Assembly: GCF_005239225.2 (NCBI RefSeq)
Contig: NC_133302.1
Span: 1,240,001 to 1,304,000 of the forward strand
DNA: 64,000 bases
Direction of reading: 5' to 3'
Source of the DNA: Populus alba
Taxonomy: Eukaryota; Streptophyta; Magnoliopsida; Malpighiales; Salicaceae
Made by a program: the position numbers and the translations under genes. Shown here piece by piece: positions 1 to 11,987 of the stretch; positions within the stretch are counted from its first letter, which is position 1, and the number at the start of each line of letters is the position of its first letter. Under the pieces are notes generated by a model. That model had not been told where the DNA came from, did not search any database, and saw only the letters and a list, made by a program, of their open reading frames with translations.

Positions 1-1176
1 AATTGGTGAGTCTCACTGTATTATTGCTCAAAGAATGTAGGGAGTTGAGGCATGTACCATCCTTGAAAAAGCTCAAGGCATTGAAGAGGTTAGATCTCAC
101 TCGCACTGAACTTGAAAAGATGCCTCAAGGCATGGAATGTCTATGCAACCTAAAATATCTTGGAATGAATGGATGTTGTGAGAAAAGAGTTTCCCAGTGG
201 GTTGTTACCTAAGCTATCTGACCTGCAAATCTTGAAATTAGAGACGTTTCCTTATGTTAGAATGTTACGATATGCTCCGATAACAGTTAAAGGAAAGGAA
301 GTAGGATGCTTGAGAAAGTTGGAAACTTTGGAATGCCGTTTTGAAGGTTACTCTGACTACGTGGAGTATCTCAAATCTCGAGATGAGACCCAATCACTAA
401 GCACATACCACATCTGGGTAGGGCATTCAATGGATTATCGAGATTATCATGGTAGAAGTAAAACAATTGTTTTCAGTAACTTGAGTGTAAATAGAGATGG
501 AGATTTTCAGATCATGTTCCCAAAGGACATTCAACGACTGGTCATTTGTGATTGTGATGATGCAACAAGTTTATGCGATGTTTCCTCTCTAATAAAGTAT
601 GCAACTGAACTGGAGGATATCGATATTAGGTGTTGCAATATCATGGAGAGCTTGGTTTCATCTTCTTGGTTTTACTCTACTCCATCTTACAATGGTATAT
701 TTTCTAGTCTTAAGAAGTTTCATTGTTATGGTTGTAAGAGCATGAAGAAGTTGTTCCCTCTTGTCTTGCTGCCAAGCCTCATAAAATTAGAAGAAATTGA
801 AGTTTGTAATTGTGAGAAAATGGAGGAGATAATAGTTGGGACAAGATCGAATGAAGAAGGGGTTATAGGTGAAGAAAGCAGCAGCAACAACGAATTCAAA
901 AACTTAAAAATTCTGAAATTGTATTGTTTACCAGAACTAAAAAGCATTTGCAGGGCAAAACTGAGATGTGATTCTCTTGAAGAAATTCACGTAATGAATT
1001 GTGAGAAGCTGAAGAGGATACCAATTTATCTTCCGTTTCTTGAAAATGGTGGGCTATTTCCTCCCCCTTCTCTTAGAGAAATATATGCAGTACCTGAAGA
1101 ATGGTGGGAGGCAGTCTTGGAATGGGACCATCCTAAAGCTAAGGAAGTTCTTCGCCCCTTTGTAGAGTTCTGCTAA
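1..1176 (+). pseudogene. NLR-A: 3' LRR end of a BED-type NBS-LRR gene, cut by the window edge
   Basis: This is the C-terminal leucine-rich-repeat part of a plant intracellular immune receptor; the BED and NB-ARC parts lie before the window. Positions 3-180 encode LRRs (LLLKECRELRHVPSL, then LKALKRLDL). A run of four A near 182-185 (GAGAAAAGAG) shifts the frame; the duplicate at about 53179 reads GAGAAAGAG and stays open there. The second part, to the TAA at 1174-1176, has LPKLSDLQILKL, the acidic patch before EFKNLKILKL, and the tail EEWWEAVLEWDHPKAKEVLRPFV. That tail recurs at the ends of NLR-C and NLR-D. Placement in the BED-NLR family comes from near-identity to NLR-D. Whether the extra A is a real mutation or a read error cannot be decided here. 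Confidence 0.85.
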
Positions 1177-1313
1177 TGTCGAATTTAAGTTTAGGTGCTT
1201 CCGCCCTTTGTAGAGATTGATTGGTAGGAGACGACATTGCCCAAACTATACATATATTTTCCTCCTTTTAAGCTATGCTTTTTAATGTATTTTAAGCTTA
1301 TTTGAGTTTATTA

Positions 1314-2718
1314 CACTACCATAATCTTTATATTTACCGACGGATTTTTCCGTCGGTATTTGCACTGTCATTCAGTTAGTAATTAATTTACCAACGAAAT
1401 CACCAACTCGGTGAATCTTTCATCGGTAATTTTTTGTCTGTCGGTAAGTCTGTTGGTAATTAAAAAAAATTAGTACCAATGGAAAAAACGTATTTCCCTT
1501 AGCAAAATACCGTATGTAATTCCGTCGGTAATTATTTAAAAATATTTTTTTAAAAAAATCTATTTTACAAAACTATAAATAATTAAATTAATATAAATCA
1601 ACACTCTATAATACTCAAAATGCTTGGAAAAAGAAGAAGAAAATCAACTCAAACAAATTTGCAACAAATAAATAACACGAAAAAATAAATTCAACTAAAA
1701 AAATTCATATGAAAAAAATTTAAAAATCCTATAAATAAATCAACTAAAAATTGATCTCATATAAAAAAAAAATCCTACAACAACATTCATACAATTATTA
1801 AGAACAAAAACAAATTAAAATATAATGAAAAAAACACGAAAAAAAAGAAAAGAAAGAAAAACAAAAATCTTACCTTAATGTAGTTGCAAGTGAAGCTAAG
1901 AAGAGAAAAATAATCGTAAAATATACTAATTAAAAAAAACTGAGAAGAAAAAAAGAAGAAAGGAGAAGAAGACATACCTGAGCATAGAAGAGGAGAAGGA
2001 GTTGAGGAGAGAAGAGAAGAAAAAGAAATGGATATTGATGTTTTTAACATATGGGGAAGAAGAAGAAGAAGAAGAAGAGAAAGGAAACGGGTCTGTTGTG
2101 AAATTAAGGATTCTAGGCTTTTTATTGGGGCATTTTACCGACGGTTTTACAGGCAGATAATTAAATATTAATATTTTTAATCATTCCATCGGTGATTCCG
2201 TCTATAATTTTTAATTTAATCAAAAAATTTCAGATGCAGCCAAATATCACCGACGACTTTTCAATCCATCGGTGATTATGTTTGTAATATTTAATTTAAA
2301 ATTTTAAATTAATCTAATTTTTTTAGAAAACCGCCAAATAAAACCGACGACTTGTCAATCCGTCGGTGATTTTGTCTGTAAAGAACAGGTATTAACAGTG
2401 CAATTAGAAAGTGAACAATTCCAGAGCCCTCTGTAAAATACCGACGGATTTTTTCGTCGGTGATTCCCTTTGTAATTGATATTATAAACAGTGTTCACAG
2501 TTTGCCAATGATTTTACCGACTTTTCAATCCGTAGGTAATTCCGTTGGTAAAATTGGCACATCTTTTTTTTTTTTTGCTTTTTTTAATTATTTTTTTCCC
2601 ACTGTAATTCCCTCGGTATATACCGAGGAAATATTTCCGTCTATAAATCCGTCAGAAATTTACCGATGAAAATATTCCCTCGGTATTTCCGTTTATATTT
2701 AATAATTTTCTAGTAGTG
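1314..2718. mobile_element. Non-autonomous CACTA (En/Spm) DNA transposon, copy 1
   Basis: The element begins CACTACCATAATC and ends TTTCTAGTAGTG, so it has CACTA...TAGTG termini. Many copies of the subterminal motif TACCGACGGA / CCGTCGGTA lie in both orientations in the outer 200-600 bp. Flanking trinucleotides are TTA and TTG, an imperfect match to a 3 bp target duplication. The interior is AT-rich with a GAA-rich stretch near 2055-2080 and no transposase. It must therefore have moved with enzymes supplied in trans. The same insertion is present in the duplicated segment at 54311-55644. Confidence 0.85.
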
Positions 2719-4560
2719 TTGGAAGTTATTTTTATGAGTTTGGTATGCCTAATAAACTTTGTGAATTAATTGCTAAAGATAAGAAATCTTGCATTTTATG
2801 TTTCAGACCTAGCTACTTATAACAGGTGTTTTACCAAGTTAGGCTTAATCTAAGTTAAAGTACACATGTCAAGCTTTCCAACAAGGTATTACAGAAAAAA
2901 ATTCAATCTCATTTGGATCCCTAATTAGACCTGCAAACTCGGGTCAGAATCTTACTCGTAGCAAGATTCTCTGCTTTCACACTAGATATTGAAATGAGAA
3001 TAGCTTGAGCATCATATATCAAAATAAGGCTATTCAAAAGCCCAGATTTATCTACACATACATAAATACAACTTTCATGAAGGACTCTAAGTCAGATTAA
3101 ATCTTTTTGAAGGCCAAACTCCATATGCAATCTAAAAGACAAGATGGGTTTCCTGATCTGATGAGGAAACTAATGGTGTTGAGCATTCTACTACGACTGA
3201 AAGTTTGACATAAAAACATGGGCCTAGGACCCAAGAGAGGTTCAAATCAAGCCTCCAACATGCCATGAATGAAAGAATACATCTGGGATGGTTGGATATT
3301 GCAAGAAACCAAGTCAGAAAAAAAAGTCTAAGTTGCAGCAGAATTGGAATTGTAACAAAGTTGTGACAACAACAAAGTCAGTTTTCTACACAAATTTTGA
3401 GAGACTTATCCAACCTTAGAAACCAAATAAAGAATGAACGAATTAAGTATCATGAATACTTATAATTAGAGAATAATCCTGAAGAAATTTGGCAGCCAAA
3501 AAGGAGGATAAATAGAGCAGAACACAGCTGAAACAGGGTTCAAAAAACATTCTTTCTTCTCTACTTTTGTCAAATTTCCAGCAGCTATGAACTAAATTCC
3601 TAAATTCGGTTCAAGAGGGATAGACACCATCTTCATTAGCAAGTTATGAGAAGTAAAGTTATCATTATAATTCTTTCAGATTCAAGTATTTATTTTTCCT
3701 TGTTCAAAATTATATTATTGATTGTTATTCAAGCTTATTGAATTGTTTTGAGATGACATGTATGCTTTCTAGTTTCTTTCAATCTGTAATTGTTGTTAGG
3801 GATGAGAGTAAGAAGCAAAAGAATTAATTTGATTGTTGTAACTCTCATCTTGATTTATTAGGGAAGAATAAACTAAGTTAAATTATCAAGCTTTTGAACG
3901 TTTGCTTAGAATAAATGCACAAATTTTATTCCTAAGACTACTGCTGAATTAATGAAAATTGCTTTCAATATTATATTCACTTGATGGTAAGAAATTGATT
4001 AGAGAGCTTTTTCTAATTAATGTACTAGTAATCTCATCGGTTTCCCTTAACTTTAAAGGATATCAAATTTATTTGCTTGACATGAAAGAATATTTATTTT
4101 ACTTCGATGATCAACAAATTTATAAGAATAGATGTGTGGATCCTTGAACTAATTTAACAACATATCAATTTATTATTTTCAAAATTATTGTTTCTTAAAC
4201 TTTCATTCAAATCCCCTGTTCTTTCTTATTTCAATATATTATAGGAAGATTAAAAGAAAATTCCCTTGGGTTCAACCTGGTTTTCATGATCATACTACAA
4301 ATTTATTTTGTTTGTGATACTTAAATCAAAATTATATTTTGGTGGTCCCAACGACCGACCATCTACTTTTTAAAACATTTTTATTTGCTTGCTTTTTTTT
4401 TTTTTAATGGCCATTTCACCTTGTAGAATGATGGAAAAGGATCCATATAGTTCGGGAAAGAGGCTCCGTTGTTGATGTGTATGATCATTTCACCAGACAA
4501 AAAGCCCTTGCATTTACAACCCTTGATCATTTATATTATCGTAATCATATGATGGCTCTT
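2719..4560. other. Intergenic stretch, no gene recognised
   Basis: AT-rich sequence repeated almost unchanged at 55645-57530. Around 3500-3660 it has a TATA-like GGATAAATAGAG followed by a transcribed-looking stretch, which could be an old LTR or a promoter, but no paired terminus was found. A T-rich tract near 4388-4405 and intron-like sequence lead into the RLK tail. No long or family-like ORF was seen. Confidence 0.5.
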
Positions 4561-4619
4561 TGAGAATGAAAACAAATGAAAACAGTTCTCATTTTACCAT
4601 TTTGAATATATTATAGCAT

Positions 4620-4996
4620 CCTTATTTGGGTTTATCTGGGATTCTGTCAGGCCTATGTTTTGCGAGAGAGGAAGTCTTTCGGAGTTGGTTGATCCAAAAT
4701 TGGGGTCAGAGTATTCTTCAGAGGAGGCAATGGTACTGATGCTAAATGTCGCTCTCTTACGTACCAACGCATCCCCAACTCTGAGGCCTACAATGTCTCA
4801 AGTTGTGAGAATGCTCGACAGCCGTACTCCTGTTCAGGACCTTCTTTCTGATCCTGGGTTTTCCGCGATCAACACAAAATACAAGGCTATAAGAAACCAT
4901 TTCTGGCAGAATCTAAGCCAAACTTATAGCATGTCTATAAAAAGATCATACTGTTCTGATTCTACAAACTCATGGAGAACCGAGTTTGTTCAGTAA
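4620..4996 (+). pseudogene. RLK tail relic 1: kinase C-terminus of an LRR-VIII-2 (RFK1/LIK1-like) receptor kinase
   Basis: Only the last exon of a membrane receptor kinase remains. From 4655 it reads ERGSLSELVDPKLGSEYS, then NVALLRTNASPTLRPTMSQVV (kinase subdomain XI, invariant Arg in LRPTMS) and the juxta-terminal signature DPGFSAINTKYKAIRNHFWQ, which I recognise from malectin-domain LRR-RLKs. A splice acceptor (CTGTCAG) lies at about 4650. The codons after it (AYVLRER) are out of frame with ERGSL, consistent with a 2-nt deletion of an ancestral GCAAGAG. No N-lobe, malectin, LRR or signal-peptide exon is adjacent, so it is a relic. The Cys usual in LCTN is Arg here. Confidence 0.75.
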
Positions 4997-5103
4997 AATC
5001 TAATTAGTAAATGTTGTATCATATATATTATCTTGAAATAATTTGCCGAGGTGTGAAAAGTCCCAATAATTTGCAGAAGAAGATGCTACAACCATGCAAT
5101 CTG

Positions 5104-5290
5104 CAACGGTAATGTCTTGCAACAAAGATGAAATCACACAGGACACTTACCATAACTTTACTTCAACGGTAGTGTACCTGCTAATGTCTTGCAATCAAGA
5201 TGGAAATCACACAGGGCACTTACCATAACTCATCTTCAACGGTAATATCCTGCAAGGAAACTCAGCAGAAGAAGTTATAGCAATGCAATC
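5104..5290. repeat. Short tandem duplication downstream of RLK tail 1
   Basis: Two full units begin CAACGGTA(A/G)TGT at 5104 (60 bp) and 5164 (73 bp), and a partial third begins at 5237. They share AATGTCTTGCAA, GAAATCACACAGG and CACTTACCATAACT. The copy at 58060-58087 retains only the start of unit 1, because the 5.1 kb duplication ends inside it. Confidence 0.7.
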
Positions 5291-5724
5291 TGCCGCTGTG
5301 TAATCAAATCTCTCAAAGAAAGAAAGGATTCTAGTATCTAATTAAACATGACTGTAGATTGTATAAAAGATTCCCCTGCCTCTTGTAAACCTGTGCTCAC
5401 GTTTTCAACATTCCAAAAAAAGAGAAATAATTCACCATCCTCTTCTATATTTTCTTTACCCGTCTCGTTTCCTAAAACTTATATCTGCATTTGTCGTTCT
5501 TTATTTCTGCTTAACTCCCTATACAAATTTAAAGCTGTAAAGAGAAAGGAAGTGAATGGCACTGACAGGATGAAAGCACAAATGGAAAAATGCTTGATTG
5601 CCCATGCTGTTTGTTAGAAGAAAAAATAGGGGTGGTTGAAGATCGAAACAGCAATGCAAAGTCAAAATCTCAAGAACAAGAAGAAGACTGAAGAGGAAGA
5701 TATATTTTTGGCAGTGACAATAGA

Positions 5725-6506
5725 TTGCTTTTTTAAACTACAGTTGTGTCTCCCATATAAAAAACAAAACTAGTAGTACTCTTTCTATCATCCATATCTC
5801 TAGCCTAATCATAATCACTATAACCCACAAGATCAAAGCTATTAGAATATTCATAAAACAAACCAAAATCAACAATACCTTTGATATATCAAAGAATTTG
5901 CTTCAAAACGTTGAAGTGTCATAGTTGGTGTCTCCATAAACTTACTCACAAGTCCTACTCCAAAAAAAATATTTGGATGGGTACAAGTTAAATATCTCAA
6001 ATTCCCAGCTAAGCTCTTGAATGTTGTAGAGTTTATCTTCTTCTCTTTATCATTCTTTGACATTTTCACTCTACACTCAACCAGAGTATTCACTTTTGCA
6101 CAATCCTCCATCTTGAACTTCTTGAGAATCACCTTTGCAAACTTCTTTTGGCTTACAAAGATTTCATCCTCTCCTTGTTTGGTCTCAATCCTCAAGGAGT
6201 ATGTCATAAGACCAATATTTGTCATCTCAAACTCCTAAAACATTGCTTGCTTGGAATCTCCAAACATATTTGGATTATTTGCTATAAACATACAAACATA
6301 CAATAAGAGTATCACCACTCTCTTTGATCTTTACATAAATAACATATTCATAGAGGTATTTAACAAGTCCATTCTTTAAGAAATAACCATCAATGCAACT
6401 ATACCAAGCCCTCGGGGCTTGTTTCAGTCCATACAAGGCTTTGTTCAACTTTAATACCTTGTTTTCATGTCCCTTCACTTCATATCCCAAAGGTTGCTCA
6501 ATGTAG
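5725..6506 (-). mobile_element. Ty1/Copia remnant: end of reverse transcriptase plus RNase H
   Basis: On the minus strand, 6490-6275 encodes the reverse-transcriptase core [15 protein letters not shown]. Positions 6225-5869 continue with ETKQGEDEIFVSQKKFAK and LAGNLRYLTCTHPNI. Frame-broken sequence to 5725 still shows the RNase H signature MDDRKSTTSFVFY. The YVDD catalytic box expected between the two blocks is missing: the frame ends in CLYVYSK at about 6280. No gag, integrase or LTR pair belongs to it. It abuts an LTR-like repeat beginning at 6508. Confidence 0.85.
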
Positions 6507-6507
6507 A

Positions 6508-6893
6508 TGTCACGACCCGATTCCTAGATTCATGATCGACACATAGGCAAGGTCCCCCTCCAAGGTTCCATATCTATACAAACCTAAACTTATATACGAA
6601 ATTATCCTTTAAATAACTCAATCAGAGTTCAACGCAACAATAACAACAAAACTAACTTCATAATATAATTTGATTATCTTAATACAAGAGTTAATATAAA
6701 TTCATAGTTGTGGAGCACTAACTAGACATAAATGAAAAGTACAAATTACAATCAAAAGAACAAGTTTTGAAGGTCCAACAAAAGTGACCTGTTAACAAGC
6801 TATAAGCTTGAAGAAGATAAATAATGAGAGAGTAAGTTTAACAACTCAGTGAATAGATAACGTTCAATATACATACATGAAGTAATATAACAA

Positions 6894-6950
<57 letters not shown>

Positions 6951-7180
6951 TCTTAGTTCTTAAAGGAAAGTTTCTTAAATAAGTCATATCAAAAATATTA
7001 TAAGGTAAAGCTTGTTAGAAAATCAAAAATGCAATAAACATGGGCTCTATACTGTGGGATAATCAGACCACACAAGTTGGTAACTCCTTTAACTAACTAA
7101 GATTTAGATACAATATACACAAAGACTAATATTATTCTATTAACATAAGTATTTTGAATGGCATACCATAGATTCTCCTT
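6508..7180 (+). repeat. Solo-LTR-like repeat beginning TGTCACGACCCG (plus orientation, 3' end unclear)
   Basis: It begins TGTCACGACCCGATTCC, an LTR-like start. The first 660 bp or so match, in reverse complement, the sequence ending at 19880 (shared landmarks include GGCAAGGT..CCTCCAAGGTTCC and CACAAAGACTAA). The match fades near 7170, so this copy is truncated or diverged there. It contains an AT microsatellite at 6895-6948. No coding domain was seen. Confidence 0.6.
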
Positions 7181-9700
7181 TATAAGGTCTCCCCAATCAG
7201 ACTTCAACAAGCACATCACAGACAAAAAAAGAAAAAAAAAAAAGCCCAGCTGACCATGATGGGAAAGATGATATCAAGGGCAGTAGGCTTCACTGTTACA
7301 GCTAACATGGCAGGACACCCAAAATTGAATTGGCAAAGCATGGCAAGGTTGTACTATATAGCAATATATATATATAATTTTTTTTAATAAAATCAAGCTG
7401 AACATTCGTACCTAAACTCTCCCAAATCAAAGAAGATGGAATGGACCATCGAAACCAAATCCAGTCGAAAAGGCAAGCACGTTCGTCCAACAACCATCCC
7501 AACAAAAACCTTGCATAAACTGCCAAGCTGGGAGCATCTTTCATGGGCAGCCATTCCAGCGCACCAATCAAGCGAGGAAGACCCGTGAAACAGAAACAGA
7601 CTCATATTTCATCCAAAAATAGCAGATGCAAAATGATCTGATGAGCCGATAGCAGCCCCAAGCAAACGAAAAATAGCCCAAGAGTAAAAACAACCATGCC
7701 CCCAGCCCATGCTTACCAACATCACTCAAATAGATGGGAAAAAAGCCAGGCAAGTTCAGTTAAGTGTGAACTTGTTTTTCTAGAATCAGCGGAAGGAATC
7801 AATTTTTTTCTTAATACTATTACCTCTTAAATAATTATTGAGCACAGACTAACATCTGTTTCATCTTCAATAAATGTCATTAAGATCTTCTTTTTTTCCC
7901 ATCAATCTTTGAGACTTCATATTATTGTTATGATCTTCCCATAATATGCTGTGTTATGATGAACTGTATCTATTATCAAATTTGCTGTTAAATAGACTAT
8001 GACTAATGTTTTTATAGATTAATAGGATAGAGTTAAGCTTAATAAAAGGGTTGTTCATGTCAGATGAACATATATAATATTTTAAAATGGTCATAACTTT
8101 TTTATTCTATCATTGAATGAAATTCAAATTTTTACATGAGATTCTCAAAATATAATTTTATAAGAAACCACAGAATGTCCTCAAATTGATTTTATTAGAC
8201 TTGAACTATTAACTAGGCTAGATCCAATAAAATTAAGAAATATAATAATATGATTAAAACTTTACACAACAATAGCAAATGGACCATACAAAAAATATTT
8301 GGTAACAATTAATTAAAACAAATTAGTCACTAACATCTTACCTGGAAAGAGAAGAAAGAAAAAATTATTAGAAACTTACTGTCATTCCACCATGAACATT
8401 GCCCACCACAAGAAGAAGTTGTTGAGATGGTTCAAACCCTACTACAAAAGAATGCATGACAACATTGAATGAAGTCACATGGGTCGCTAAAGCAACACCC
8501 AGGAATAAAAACATAAGGAAGCTATCATTTATCTATATTCAATCAATTCTATTTAATTTAAAAATAAAATTTATTTTTAAAAATAAATTTAATAAATAAA
8601 AATAAATAAAAAAGACCCTAGATAACTTAATAAAATAAAATAAAAAGGTAAAACAAAGTACATGAAAAGTTGGAGAAAGAAATGAGAGCCCAATTTTCAA
8701 TTAAACAAATATTGAAGGATGAAACTGAAAAAATATTAATTTAAATTAATGATAAATAAAATAAAGCAATCCTGAGTGAGCCCAATAAGCTAACTTAAAT
8801 TTAAACCAATTAAATGTTAAAAAATGAAATTGAGTTAAAAAAATATCACTCTAAAAAATTTTGCAAAGGAGAAAAAATAATCAAAAGAATAATAAAAGGA
8901 AAAAATCTAGTAGGAAAAAAAAATAATGAAAGTTGAAATCTCAAAATAAAAAATTCAATTCTAAAAATTATCCTAGATTTTATAAATAATAATTAAATGA
9001 ATAAGACTAAATATAATCAAATAAAAAATTGAATAAGGATAAAATAAAAATAAAAATTTAAATTTTATAAATTATTTCAAATATAATATATATAATGATT
9101 AAAAGAATAAGGATTAAATAAAATAAAATAAAAGTTTAGTAAATGATTTGAAAAATCACAAGGCAGACAGATTATAGTAAATGCCTTCTTTTCATGGAGA
9201 ATAAGTCGAGAAAAACCTGACGTCACCCCAGTACGACAATTTTGCTTATAAGTATAAAACAGTAAATATTGTCTAAAGACAGCGAAGTGCTTGCACAACA
9301 CGCGTTAGCCTATTTATATATATTTTTATTTATTAAAATACTAAATTGCCCTCACCTTAACTCATTAGTTATCAAAATTGGAGCAGGGTAATAAGATGGA
9401 TGTACCCGATAAAACAGTGCAGCAGCAGGATAGCAGAAAACAGTTTATGGAGGTTAATTTCAAAAAACTTTATAAATATTAATTAGTAACCAAATAAATA
9501 AAAATACAAAAAACTTAATTACAAAAAATATTTGGTTGTGAAAGAAAAACCTTTTAAACAACTCTTCAAAAAATTAAAAAAACTTTTTAGAAAAAGTTAA
9601 ATTTAGGATAAATAATTTTTATTAGTTTGAAAGATTCTAAGAAATGTATTTTCAATTATAAATTTATCAAAAATTTTAAAAAATAAAAAATGCTTATGTG
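7181..9700. other. AT-rich intergenic DNA, nothing recognised
   Basis: No ORF resembles a known family. Short minus-strand ORFs at 7302-7753 are Trp/Cys/Phe-rich and look like chance reading. The interval 8520-9120 is extremely AT-rich. A GC-richer patch at 9150-9300 could be a promoter or old insertion, but has no identifiable partner. Confidence 0.5.
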
Positions 9701-10124
9701 GAATTTTCTTAGCCTTGGCATGATAAATTCACAGTAATGGTTCGTGAAAGATGCGCCAACCACCATCGATAAAGGGTTTTTCATGTAATTTTATTTAATG
9801 TTATATTATTTTGATATTTTGATTTTAAAAATAAAAATATATTTTTAATATATTTATTTTAATTTCAAACATCCTGAAGATGTGTCATTTTCTTAGCCTT
9901 GCCATGGCAAATTTGACATTAGTGGTTCGTGAAAGATGCTGCCAGGGCCAACTGCAATCAACCAATTAATAAATGTGAGGGAGGGACCCTCCGCTTTAAA
10001 GTTGAATGTATCTGATCACCATTCCAAAACACGCTTCATTTTCTCTTTAATATTTCACAGCACCCTTCTCTCTTTCCCCAGCTCAATATCTCTTCTTTGA
10101 TTTCCCCAACAAAAACAAGACAAC
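9700..10124 (+). promoter_or_regulatory. Promoter and 5' UTR of the RGA-like gene, with an upstream partial duplicate
   Basis: The block TTCTTAGCCTTGCCATGGCAAATTTGACATTAGTGGTTCGTGAAAG (at 9890-9935) is also present in diverged form at about 9707-9755. It recurs downstream at 14887 and at 37485, so it is a repeated NLR-promoter block. It leads into CTTTAAAGTTGAATGTATCTGATC and a CT-rich 5' UTR just before the ATG at 10125, whose context is ACAACATGG. Confidence 0.55.
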
Positions 10125-10304
10125 ATGGCAGCAGAACTTCTTCTTACGTTTTCCGTGGAGGAGTCCTTGAGAAGGATGATTTCCATAGCTGCTGAAGGGA
10201 TCGGACTTGCTTGGGGACTGAATGGACAGCTGCAAAACCTCGTAGATTCTTTGACCATGATTCAAGCTGTGTTGCGAGATGCAGCAACAAGGCCAGCGAC
10301 AGAA

Positions 10305-11987
10305 GATGGTGTGAAGCGTTGGCTGGATAAGCTTCAAGATGTAGCTCATGATGCTGAAGATGTTCTAGACGAGTTTGAATATGAACAGAAGGGAAAGGTA
10401 TGTGATTTTGTTTCACTCCACAACCCTATTGTATTCCGTTGGAAAATGGGTCATAAAGTCAAGAGGATCCATGGAGCCTTAGATGAAATCCTGAAACTTG
10501 GCGGTGATCTTGGATTGGCAAATCGCTCTGAAGTTAGGCGAGATCCACCCCGGCAGACAGATTCCTTCCTTGACAGCTCAGCTGACACCTCAGCAGTTGT
10601 AGTGGGAAGGGAGGGTGATGTCTCTAAAGTTGTGGAATGGCTGACCGAATCCCAACATGTCCTTTCGGTTGTTCCTATAGTGGGGATGGCTGGCCTCGGA
10701 AAGACTACTATAGCAAAGAATGTTTATAAAGAAGTCAAGGAAAGAAAGCTTTTTGATGAAACAATATGGGTTTGTGTCTCTATTCATTTTGATGAAGTGA
10801 AGATTTTACGAGAAATGTTGCAAACGATAGATAAAACTACGGGGGCGTTGGAGAATATTGATGCAATTCTTCAAAACCTTAAGAAACAGCTGGAAAATAA
10901 AACATTTCTTCTTGTTCTCGATGATGTGTGGAATCGTAATCGTAATAAATGGAATGGTTTGAAGGATGGGTTGTTAAAAATTAAAAGCAAAAATGGGAAT
11001 GCTGTTGTTGTTACAACCCGCATTAAGGAAGTAGCAAGCATGATGGAGACTTCTCCTGGGATTCAGCTCGAGCCAGAAAAACTATCAGATGATGAATGTT
11101 GGTCCATTATCAAGCAAAAAGTGAGTGGCGGTGGAGGAGCACCATTAGCTGCAGACTCGGAATCTATTGGAAAAGAGATTGCAAAGAAATGTGGGGGGCT
11201 TCCATTGCTTGCTAATGTTTTGGGAGGAACACTACGCCAAAAGGAGACAAAGGAGTGGGAGTCAATTCTAAGCAATAGATTTTGGCATTCCGCTGATGGA
11301 AATGAAGCTTTGGATATATTGAGATTCAGTTTTGATCACCTGTCATCTCCATCACTGAAAAAATGTTTTGCATACTGTTCCATTTTTTCCTAAAGATTTT
11401 GAAATTGAAAGGGAAGAGCTAATTCAACTTTGGATGGGTGAAGGTTTTCTTGGGCCATCAAATCAGAGGATGGAAGACATGGGCAACAAGTATTTCAATG
11501 ACTTGCTTGCAAATTCCCTTTTTCAAGATGTTGAGAGGAATGAGTATGGGATGGTAACAAGTTGCAAGATGCATGATCTTGTGCATGATCTTGCATTACA
11601 GGTCTCAAAAGCAGAAACGTTAAATCCAGAGCCGGGTTCGGCTGTTAATGGTGCATCTCATGTTCTTCATCTTAATCTCATTTCTTGTGGGGATGTTGAG
11701 TCAACATTTCAAGCGGTTGATGCTAGAAAGTTGCGTACTGTTTTCTCAATGGTTGATGTATTGAATCAGTCTTGGAAATTCAAAGGCTTGAGAACTCTCA
11801 AATTGCAACGGTCTAATATCACAGAATTACAAGATTCAATTTGCAAGCTGAGACATTTGAGATATCTTGATGTCTCCCATACCAATATCAAAGCATTACC
11901 AGAATCCATCACAAAGCTCTACCATTTGGAAACATTAAGATTCACTGATTGTTTTCGGCTTCAAAAGCTTCCCAGGAAAATGAGAAA
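10305..11987 (+). repeat. Tandem duplication inside RGA-like gene, unit 1
   Basis: This 1683 bp unit runs from the coiled coil (DGVKRWLDK) to the first LRRs (KLPRKMR). The junction at 11987/11988 joins ATGAGAAA to GATGGTGTGAAG, with short AAGAT overlap. Wherever I compared it with unit 2 it was identical apart from homopolymer length differences. Confidence 0.9.

Noticed and set aside
6895..6948. AT dinucleotide run (others at 19031-19084 and 43778-43797), GT run at 50716-50733
   Set aside because: Ordinary microsatellites; the first two lie at different positions of the same LTR-like repeat and show no further structure.
7302..7753. Three overlapping minus-strand ORFs
   Set aside because: Composition is Trp/Cys/Phe-rich, there is no recognisable motif, and the frames overlap one another without splice signals.
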